NCBI GenBank assembly: GCA_964351025.1
Contig: CAYGLV010000014.1
Coordinates: 1-42,983 of the forward strand
Length of the DNA: 42,983 nucleotides
Origin: CAYGLV01 sp964351025
GTDB taxonomy: Bacteria; Actinomycetota; Thermoleophilia; Gaiellales; Gaiellaceae
Direction: 5' to 3'
Shown: piece by piece, positions 1 through 5,881 of the stretch
Layout of the letters: every line of letters starts with the position of its first letter
Numbering within the stretch: the stretch's first letter is position 1
Position numbers and translations under genes: made by a program
Notes under the pieces: generated by a model
The model's database searches: none
What the model was told of the DNA's origin: nothing
Seen by the model: the letters and a program-made list of their open reading frames with translations, nothing else

Positions 1-1377
1 CGCCGCGACTTCCAGCTCGGCCGGCGAGGGGCCTGGACGCCGCGCCGCGGCCTGCGCCCCCGCCAGCTCCTCGCGCAACCCCGAGAGCAGACGGCCGCTC
101 GCCTCGTGACGCGCGGCGAGGCGTTCGCGCACCGCACCGAGCCGGTAGAGCGCCGAGCCGGCGCGCTCCGCGGCGGCGCCTGCAAGCTCCCCCTCGACGG
201 CCTCGCGCTCGGCCCGCAACTCCTCCAGCTTCCTCTCGGCCCGTCCGGCCGCCGCCAGCTCGAGCGCCGCGAGTCGCTCCTGCGCCATTCGCGCGCGCTC
301 GGCCGCAGCGCCGCTCACCGCCGCAGCGTCTCGCGCTGCCGCGGCTGCTCCCGCTGCGGCGTGCTCCAGCTCCTGCACCGCTCCATCGGTGCGCTCGACG
401 GCCGCGTGCTCGGCCTCGGCCAGCTCCTCCTTCAGTCTCCCCGCGAGCCCGCTCGCCGACTCGCGCCGCAGTGCGACACGCTCGGCCGCCGCCTGGAGCC
501 GGTAGAGCGCCCGCAGTGCCTCTTCGCGCTTGCCGGCTGCGTCGGCCAGCTCGTCCTCGGCCTGCTGGCGCTCTGTCAGGAGCGCCTGGAGCCGCTCCTG
601 AGCGCCGCGGCGCCCGAGGCCGGCGGCGAGCTTGCGCTCCTCGGTCTCGGCCCGGCGCGCCGAGGCAGCCTCCAGGTCGAGCTGCGCGACGCGTGCTCGC
701 AGGCCGGCGATCTCGTCGGCGAGCTTCTCCGCCCGCTCGGCGGCGGTCGCCTGCAGAGCGAGCGGTCGCAGGCGCTTGCGCACTTCCTCCTCGACGTCGC
801 GCGCACGCTCGACCTGCGTCGCCACGCGGGCGAGCTTCAGCTCCGCCCGGTGCCGGCGGCGCTTGAACTTGCCGAGGCCGGCGGCTTCCTCGATCAGCTC
901 GCGCCGCTCCGACGAGCGGCTCGCGAGCACCTCCTCGACCCTGCCCTGGCTGACGATCGAGTGCATCGAGCCGCCCAGGCCTACATCGGCCAACAGCTCG
1001 ACGAGGTCAGTGCGGCGCACCGGCGCCCGGTTGACGAGGTACTGCCCCTCGCCGCCGCGGACGAGCCTGCGCGCGACCGAGACCTCGGCGTAGGGCAGGC
1101 CGCCGAAGGAGCCGCCTTCGGCGTCGAAGACGAGCTCGACCTCGCAATGCTCGGCCGCCTTGCGGTCACCGCCTCCCGCGAAGAGAACGTCGTCGGGCTT
1201 CTCCGCCCGCAGCTCGCTCGGCGTCAGGCTGCCGGCCGCCCAGACGATCGCGTCGGCGACGTTCGACTTGCCGGAGCCGTTCGGGCCGACGACGACAGCG
1301 ACTCCCGGCTCGAGGGTGATCTCGACCGTGTCCGGGAACGACTTGAAGCCGCGCAGGCGAAGAGAGCGGAGGTGCAC
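1..1377 (-). CDS. smc: Chromosome segregation ATPase SMC, N-terminal part (cut by window edge)
   Basis: SMC organises and compacts the nucleoid with ScpA and ScpB. Reading the minus strand from GTG at 1377 gives 459 open residues up to the window edge. The start reads VHLRSLRLRGFKSF, and the Walker A motif GPNGSGKS is at residues 31-38. Further on are a QGRVEEVL stretch and EEAAGLGKFKRRR, typical of the SMC head just before the coiled coil. The remainder is Ala/Glu/Arg-rich heptad sequence, the first coiled-coil arm; hinge and C-terminal head lie outside. TTG at 1386 is an in-frame alternative start, but GTG at 1377 matches the usual SMC N-terminus better. It is last in the rpmF-plsX-acpP-rnc-smc run, 32 bp after rnc. 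A 428-codon open frame on the opposite strand is a shadow of high GC. Confidence 0.95.
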   Translation of the reverse strand, partial: MHLRSLRLRGFKSFPDTVEITLEPGVAVVVGPNGSGKSNVADAIVWAAGSLTPSELRAEKPDDVLFAGGGDRKAAEHCEVELVFDAEGGSFGGLPYAEVSVARRLVRGGEGQYLVNRAPVRRTDLVELLADVGLGGSMHSIVSQGRVEEVLASRSSERRELIEEAAGLGKFKRRRHRAELKLARVATQVERARDVEEEVRKRLRPLALQATAAERAEKLADEIAGLRARVAQLDLEAASARRAETEERKLAAGLGRRGAQERLQALLTERQQAEDELADAAGKREEALRALYRLQAAAERVALRRESASGLAGRLKEELAEAEHAAVERTDGAVQELEHAAAGAAAAARDAAAVSGAAAERARMAQERLAALELAAAGRAERKLEELRAEREAVEGELAGAAAERAGSALYRLGAVRERLAARHEASGRLLSGLREELAGAQAAARRPGPSPAELEVAA

Positions 1378-1409
1378 CGCGTGCAAGTCTGACGATGAGC
1401 GCGGACGGC

Positions 1410-2012
1410 CTAGGTCTCGGGGGTGAACCGCCCGAGCGCCTCGCGCGCCGCGGCCTGCTCAGCGTCCTTCTTCGTCGAGCCTTCGCCGCTCCCGGCCTGC
1501 TCACCGTCGACGAGGACGGCGCAGCGGAAATGCCGGTCGTGCGCAGGGCCCCGAGTCTCGAGCACCTCATACGAGGCCGTGAGCCCCGTGCGGGCCAGCA
1601 GCTCCTGGAGCTGCGTCTTGTAGTCAGCCGGCCGCTCCAGCGCCTCCTGGATGCGCCCGGCGAATGACTCGATCAGCATGGGCGCGATCGCGTCGAGCCC
1701 ATGCTCCAGGTAGAGCCCGGCAATCGCGGACTCCATCACGGCGGCGAGGACGTTCGCGGAGCGCCGCAGATCGTCGGACAGCTCCTGGCGCTCGGCGAGC
1801 ATCCGGTCGAGCCCCAGCTCGCGCGCCACGTCGGTGCAGGCCCGCCGGGAGACGACGTATGCGCGCACCTGCGAGAGCTTCCCCTCCGCGAACTCGGGGT
1901 AGCTCTCGAACAGGTGGCGGGCGACGACGAAGCCGAGCACGCTGTCGCCGAGGAACTCGAGCCGCTCGTACGAGTCCGACCGCTCGTCCGTCCACGAGGG
2001 GTGCGCGAACAC
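1410..2012 (-). CDS. rnc: Ribonuclease III
   Basis: Double-strand-specific endoribonuclease for rRNA and mRNA processing. The catalytic signature ERLEFLGDSVLG sits near the N-terminus, a second acidic site lies in MESAIAGLYLEHG, and a C-terminal dsRNA-binding domain runs from DYKTQLQELL to GSTKKDAEQAAAREAL. GTG at 2012 is the first standard start codon and gives 200 residues, slightly short. The frame stays open about 30 codons further upstream and reads LARLIEELPPARRAQ directly before FAHPSW, which looks like the normal first helix of the family. No ATG, GTG or TTG occurs there, so the true start may be a rare codon such as CTG. It follows acpP directly and precedes smc. Confidence 0.93.
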   Translation of the reverse strand: MFAHPSWTDERSDSYERLEFLGDSVLGFVVARHLFESYPEFAEGKLSQVRAYVVSRRACTDVARELGLDRMLAERQELSDDLRRSANVLAAVMESAIAGLYLEHGLDAIAPMLIESFAGRIQEALERPADYKTQLQELLARTGLTASYEVLETRGPAHDRHFRCAVLVDGEQAGSGEGSTKKDAEQAAAREALGRFTPET

Positions 2013-2079
2013 CTGCGCCCGCCGGGCGGGCGGCAGCTCTTCGATCAGCCGCGCGAGCGCGCTCGGCGCCGGACCGCCC

Positions 2080-2325
2080 CTATTGGTGGGAGAAGACGTA
2101 GTCGACGGCCTGGGCGACGGTCAGAATCTTCTGCGCGTCATCGTCGGAGATCTTGATCCCGAACTGATCCTCGAGCTCCATGATCAGCTCCACGAGATCG
2201 AGCGAGTCCGCGTCCAGATCCTCCGCGAAAGACGCCTCCTCCGTGACCTCCGCCTCGTCGATGCCGAGGTTGTCGCTCAGGACTTCTTTGACCCGCTCGT
2301 AGATCTCCTCACGCGAAGCTGCCAC
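2080..2325 (-). CDS. acpP: Acyl carrier protein
   Basis: Small acidic carrier of acyl chains in fatty acid and phospholipid synthesis. The 81 residues are the family's normal length. The phosphopantetheine attachment site is Ser41 in DADSLDLVELIMELE, the classic DSL motif at the start of helix II. It lies 10 bp downstream of plsX, the phosphate acyltransferase that uses acyl-ACP, so the pair share a pathway and probably a transcript. The stop TAG at 2080-2082 falls within the possible upstream extension of rnc. Confidence 0.98.
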   Translation of the reverse strand: MAASREEIYERVKEVLSDNLGIDEAEVTEEASFAEDLDADSLDLVELIMELEDQFGIKISDDDAQKILTVAQAVDYVFSHQ

Positions 2326-2335
2326 TTGGTTGACC

Positions 2336-3337
2336 TCACTTGACCGTTGGGTTCTGAGAGCGCGCCGATGCTACCACGCGCTCCGGCAGGCGCTCGGCGA
2401 GATGCCCTACGACATCGTGCTCGACGCCGCGCGCTGCCAGGCGGATCGCGCTCGCGATTGCCCGCCGCGACGAGTTCCCGTGCGCGATCACGGCGAGGCC
2501 GCGCAGGCCGAGCAGGTAGGCGCCACCGTAGGTTTCCGGGTCGAAGCGGATACGTAGACGGCGCGCCGCGGGACGGACGAGGAGGCCGCCGATCCTGCCC
2601 GGCAGCGTCGCCGCGATCTCGCGGCGGAGCGCATCGAGAGACGTGCGGATCGTTCCTTCGAGCAGCTTGAGCGCGACGTTGCCCGTGAACCCGTCGCAGA
2701 CGACGATGTCAGCCGCTCCCGCGAGCAGGTCGCGACTCTCGGCGTTGCCGGCGAAGTTGAGCCCGCTCTCGGCCAGCAGAGCATGCGCCTCGAGAGTGAG
2801 CTGGTTGCCTTTCTCCGGCTCCTCGCCGATCGACAGCAAGCGCACCTCGGGATTGACGAGGCCGAGGATCTCCTCGGCGAAGACGGTGCCCATGTGTGCG
2901 AACTGGAGCAGATGCTCGGGGCGGTTGTCGGCGTTCGCGCCGGCGTCGATCAGAACGGAGGGACCCCGCTCGGTGGGGATCGGCACCGCGATGGCCGGTC
3001 GCATCACGCCGGGCAGACGCCTGAGCTCGACGAAGCAGGCGGCGAGCATCGCGCCGGTATTGCCGGCCGAGACGATCGCGTCGGCGCGACCCTCGCCGAC
3101 GGCACGGCAGGCGGCGACGAGGGACGAATCGGGCTTGGCGCGGACGGCTTCGGCGGGCTTCTCGTTCATCTCGACGACGCCGTGGGTCTCAACGAGCTCG
3201 AGCCCACTCGTCTCGAGCCCCGCGGGGCCGAAGAGGACTGGCGCCACGGACGCAGATGCCGCGTCACGCGCGCCGGCAAGCACTTCGCCCGGTGCGCGGT
3301 CGCCGCCCATGGCATCCACGGCGACCCGGACGGCCAT
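2336..3337 (-). CDS. plsX: Phosphate acyltransferase PlsX
   Basis: Converts acyl-ACP to acyl-phosphate, the acyl donor that PlsY uses to begin phospholipid synthesis; peripheral on the membrane. The 333-residue product begins MAVRVAVDAMGGDRAPGEV, the family's diagnostic N-terminus. It continues with SAGNTGAMLAA and, near the C-terminal part, CDGFTGNVALKLLEG, all PlsX signatures. ATG at 3337 is chosen; an in-frame TTG at 3343 would add two residues. It follows rpmF by 9 bp and precedes acpP by 10 bp. The rpmF-plsX-acpP order is widely conserved. Confidence 0.97.
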   Translation of the reverse strand: MAVRVAVDAMGGDRAPGEVLAGARDAASASVAPVLFGPAGLETSGLELVETHGVVEMNEKPAEAVRAKPDSSLVAACRAVGEGRADAIVSAGNTGAMLAACFVELRRLPGVMRPAIAVPIPTERGPSVLIDAGANADNRPEHLLQFAHMGTVFAEEILGLVNPEVRLLSIGEEPEKGNQLTLEAHALLAESGLNFAGNAESRDLLAGAADIVVCDGFTGNVALKLLEGTIRTSLDALRREIAATLPGRIGGLLVRPAARRLRIRFDPETYGGAYLLGLRGLAVIAHGNSSRRAIASAIRLAARGVEHDVVGHLAERLPERVVASARSQNPTVK

Positions 3338-3346
3338 GCTCAAGGC

Positions 3347-3535
3347 CTACGGAGCGGGGGTGCGGAGCGGCTCGACTTCACGGCCCTTGTACGTCTTGCA
3401 CGTCGGGCAGGCGTGATGCGGCCGCTTGGGCTGGTGGCAGTTCGGGCACTCGTTCGGGCGCGGCGCCGAGATGCCGTGCTGCGCCCGCCGCTTGTCTCGG
3501 CGGGACTTCGAGGTTTTCTTCTTGGGAACGGCCAC
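3347..3535 (-). CDS. rpmF: 50S ribosomal protein L32
   Basis: Small zinc-ribbon protein of the large ribosomal subunit. The 62 residues start MAVPKKKTSKSRRDKRRAQH, the standard L32 opening. A complete zinc ribbon follows, CPNC at about residues 30-33 and CPTC at about 43-46, so this is the zinc-binding paralogue. It sits between yceD and plsX, a location conserved across many bacteria. Confidence 0.98.
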   Translation of the reverse strand: MAVPKKKTSKSRRDKRRAQHGISAPRPNECPNCHQPKRPHHACPTCKTYKGREVEPLRTPAP

Positions 3536-3590
3536 AGCGGCCGCGCAGTATAGCGATAACGCGAGCTCCTGACCGCGGCGGCGCGGTAGA

Positions 3591-4097
3591 TCAGAGCCGC
3601 TCCCGCAGCTCCTTCAGCGCCTCCCAGCGCGGGTCGCCGCGTTCCTCGCCGTGCTCGTGCGGATCGGCGTTCAGGTCCTTGCCGCAGACCGGGCAGAGGC
3701 CGGCGCAGTCGGGGCGGCAGAGAATCTGCGCGGGCAGCGCCTCCGCGATCAGGTCGCGCGCCCAGGCGGTCAGCTCGAGGTGGTCGTCCACGACGTGCTC
3801 GGAGCGCAGCTCGTCGGAGGCGGCGTCGGGGTCGTGGTACTCGCTCTCCTCCAGCGGCAGATCGACGACGGCGTCCGCGAGACAGCGCATGCACGGGCCA
3901 TGCAGCCGCGCCTGGAAGCGAAGCGCGAACATCCGTCCGGCCGTGGCCTGCGTGATCGAAAGCTCGGCCGGCACCTCGTGTGGCACGGGCAGATAGCGCT
4001 GCCCGCCCAGCTCCAACGGCTCGAGCGCGAGCGCGATCCCGTCTCGGTGCTCCTCGCCGAGGCGGAGTGCGAGCGAGCGCAGAGCAAAGCGGGTCAT
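3591..4097 (-). CDS. yceD: YceD / DUF177 family protein
   Basis: DUF177 proteins are usually encoded just upstream of rpmF and have been linked to 23S rRNA maturation in plants and bacteria; the exact bacterial role here is inferred. The 168 residues contain a CMRC pair (Cys69, Cys72) and a C-terminal cysteine cluster CRPDCAGLCPVCGKDLN (Cys127, 131, 135, 138), matching the cysteine-rich YceD pattern and suggesting a metal site. The C-terminus is RWEALKELRERL, the typical family ending. It lies 55 bp upstream of rpmF, and a 216-bp non-coding interval holding a structured element separates it from sepIVA. Confidence 0.9.
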   Translation of the reverse strand: MTRFALRSLALRLGEEHRDGIALALEPLELGGQRYLPVPHEVPAELSITQATAGRMFALRFQARLHGPCMRCLADAVVDLPLEESEYHDPDAASDELRSEHVVDDHLELTAWARDLIAEALPAQILCRPDCAGLCPVCGKDLNADPHEHGEERGDPRWEALKELRERL

Positions 4098-4114
4098 CCT
4101 GACCCGAGACTAGC

Positions 4115-4155
4115 GGCCGCCCCGGTGTTCCTGGTGGCCGCCCCCGTGTTCCTGG
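4115..4155 (+). repeat. 21-bp-period tandem duplication at the edge of structured element copy A
   Basis: Two 20-bp units, 4115-4134 and 4136-4155, match at 19 of 20 positions with one base between them. The second unit contains the 5' strand of the closing helix (P1) of the structured element at 4141-4313. The first unit is therefore a spare, slightly altered copy of that strand. It could arise from replication slippage, from an imprecise insertion of the element, or offer an alternative pairing partner for the 3' strand at 4299-4313. Confidence 0.8.
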
Positions 4156-4313
4156 CGCGGTGCTGGCAAAGGAGGACGCCCGCGCGACGCGTGGGACAGT
4201 ACAACTGGTGCGGCCCGCGTGGCGCGCGGGCGGCATCCTGCAGTCCAGCGGCGCGAGCGGCCCCGGAGGCCGGGCTCGCCGGCCGGGAGGGGCTGCGGCC
4301 AGGGACGCGGGGG
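4141..4313 (+). ncRNA. Candidate structured RNA / dispersed palindromic repeat, copy A
   Basis: A 173-nt non-coding element with a close relative at 33379-33550. By eye it folds into a three-way junction. P1 pairs 4141-4155 with 4299-4313 (15 bp, two G-U). P2 pairs 4156-4166 with 4245-4255 and continues into an inner GC helix, 4178-4186 with 4223-4231. P3 pairs 4257-4264 with 4289-4296, plus an inner stem 4268-4273/4279-4284. Conserved blocks are AAAGGAGG (4168-4175), CAGTAC (4197-4202), CGGCCCGCG (4211-4219) and GGCATCCTGC (4232-4241). It fills the gap between yceD and sepIVA and ends one base before the sepIVA stop codon. In the orientation matching copy B it lies on the strand opposite both neighbours. 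I do not recognise a known RNA family, and no plus-strand promoter is evident. Confidence 0.6.
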
Positions 4314-4820
4314 TTAGTGGTAGGAGTCGTCGGAAGACGGCTCGATGGGGCCGATGCCCGACATCACCGTCTCCTGTGAGCGCTCGTGCAACCGCTCGCG
4401 GCCGCGCTTGACCGCAGAGAGAAACTTGTCGAGGTTGACCTCGAGCGTCGAGAGGATCGAGTCGGCCCAGTCCTCCATCTCGAGCCGCGTCTCGCGCGCC
4501 TGGCGCCGCGCCTCATCGATGATCTCCTGCGCCTGCTTCTCGGCCAGCTTGACGATCTCCGTCTGCGAGGCCTCGCGGATCGCCTGCTCGCGTGCCTCGC
4601 CGATGATCCGGTCGCACTCGCGCTTGGCCTCCGCGAGCATCTCCTGGCGCTCCTTCACGATCCACCGCGCCTGCTTGATCTCCTCGGGGATCGTGGCCCG
4701 CATCTGGTCGAGGATGTCGTAGATCTCCTCGCGGTCGATCCGCACCTGATCGGTCAGGGGCACGGCCTTCGCGTTGTGCACGAGGTCGTCGAGCTTGTCG
4801 ATGAGAACGAGGACGTCCAT
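4314..4820 (-). CDS. SepIVA-like DivIVA-family coiled-coil protein
   Basis: The 168 residues begin MDVLVLIDKLDDLVHNAKAVPLTDQVRIDREEIYDILDQMRATIPEEIKQ, with the short N-terminal helix and R-x-D-x-E-E pattern of DivIVA-like septal regulators. A long charged coiled coil follows to about residue 145. The position next to yceD, rnc and coaD matches the mycobacterial SepIVA gene (Rv2927c / MSMEG_2416), which acts in septation and envelope growth; I infer orthology from sequence style plus synteny. The tail from about residue 150 is polar and probably disordered. It is separated by 12 bp from coaD upstream, and its TAA directly abuts structured element copy A. Confidence 0.8.
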   Translation of the reverse strand: MDVLVLIDKLDDLVHNAKAVPLTDQVRIDREEIYDILDQMRATIPEEIKQARWIVKERQEMLAEAKRECDRIIGEAREQAIREASQTEIVKLAEKQAQEIIDEARRQARETRLEMEDWADSILSTLEVNLDKFLSAVKRGRERLHERSQETVMSGIGPIEPSSDDSYH

Positions 4821-4832
4821 GATCGGCGAAGT

Positions 4833-5348
4833 CTACTCCTGGGGGCTGACGGGAGCGCCGGGTCGGCCGTTGGGGAAGATCTCCCTGAAACGGCGCGCAA
4901 CCGGCTCGGGTACGAACTCGTTCACTCTTCCGCCGAACGACGCGATCTCCTTCACGCCGCTCGAAGACACGAAGCTGTAGATCGGGCTCGCCATCACGTA
5001 GACGGTCTCGATGTCGGGCGCCAGCGTGCGGTTGAGCTGGTTCATCTGGAATTCCCACTCGAAGTCGGAGCTGACACGCAGGCCCTTGACGATCACCTTC
5101 GCCTCCCACCTGCGGGCGAAGTCGACGACGAGCTCCTTGAAGACGTCCACCTCGACGTTCTCGAGGTGCCCAACGGCCTTCCGGAGGAACTCCATGCGCT
5201 CCTCCACGCCGAACATCGGCTCTTTGTGGAGCGGGCTGCCGACGACACCGACCACGACGCGGTCGAAGATCGCGGCCGCGCGCGTGATCACGTCGACGTG
5301 CCCGAGCGTGACCGGGTCGTACGTGCCCGGATAGATGGCGGTGATCAT
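4833..5348 (-). CDS. coaD: Phosphopantetheine adenylyltransferase
   Basis: Fourth enzyme of coenzyme A synthesis; transfers AMP from ATP to 4'-phosphopantetheine. The 171 residues start MITAIYPGTYDPVTLGHVDVI, including the nucleotidyltransferase T/HxGH motif (TLGHVD), and carry YSFVSSSGVKEIASFGG, the C-terminal ATP-binding signature. Length is close to the usual ~160 with a short polar tail. Its ATG overlaps the rsmD stop by 4 bp (ATGA), and the rsmD-coaD pairing is conserved in many bacteria. Confidence 0.97.
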   Translation of the reverse strand: MITAIYPGTYDPVTLGHVDVITRAAAIFDRVVVGVVGSPLHKEPMFGVEERMEFLRKAVGHLENVEVDVFKELVVDFARRWEAKVIVKGLRVSSDFEWEFQMNQLNRTLAPDIETVYVMASPIYSFVSSSGVKEIASFGGRVNEFVPEPVARRFREIFPNGRPGAPVSPQE

Positions 5349-5881
5349 GGCTGCCCGAAGAGCGTGACGCGCGCGGCGCCGTAGCGACGGCTCGTAACGA
5401 GGCGCAGCGGCAGCTCGGGCTCCTCCTTGGCCGCCGTCTCGACGACGAGGAGGCCGTCGGGGCCGAGCACACGGGGCAGGAGGTCGGCGAGGGCTGTCTG
5501 CATGGAGGCGAACGTCCCGTAGGGCGGATCGCAGAACACGAGATCGTACAGTCTGCCTCCACCGATCTCCGCGCGCAGCGCGCGAACGGCGTCGTCGCGG
5601 ACGACGCGCGCGCCCGTCAGCGCCAGCTTCTCGAGATTGGCCGCGATCGTCTTGCAGGCGGAGCGGTCGGCTTCGACGAAGACGGCGCGAGCTGCGCCGC
5701 GGGAAAGCGCCTCGAGCCCCAGCGCTCCCGAGCCGGCATAGAGGTCGAGCACCGCCGCGCCCTCCACCGGCCCGAGCAGGTTGAAGGCCGCCTCGCGGAC
5801 GCGGTCGCCCGTGGGCCGGGTCGCAAGCCCTTTCGGCGCCGCGATCCGCGCGCCCCTACGAGTGCCCGAGATGATCCGCAT
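5345..5881 (-). CDS. rsmD: 16S rRNA (guanine966-N2)-methyltransferase RsmD
   Basis: AdoMet-dependent methyltransferase acting on G966 of 16S rRNA. The 178 residues open MRIISGTRRGARI, as in the family. Motif I is LDLYAGSGALGLEALSRGA, and the catalytic motif IV is DPPYG (in VFCDPPYGTF). The start overlaps the end of recG by 26 bp in another frame, and the stop overlaps coaD by 4 bp, so the three genes are probably co-translated. An upstream extension of the same frame over recG has no methyltransferase features and was not included. Confidence 0.96.
   Translation of the reverse strand: MRIISGTRRGARIAAPKGLATRPTGDRVREAAFNLLGPVEGAAVLDLYAGSGALGLEALSRGAARAVFVEADRSACKTIAANLEKLALTGARVVRDDAVRALRAEIGGGRLYDLVFCDPPYGTFASMQTALADLLPRVLGPDGLLVVETAAKEEPELPLRLVTSRRYGAARVTLFGQP

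Noticed and set aside
106..1392. 428-codon plus-strand open frame over smc
   Set aside because: Antisense to a clear SMC head and coiled coil; Arg/Leu/Gly-rich without any domain, typical of high-GC shadow frames.
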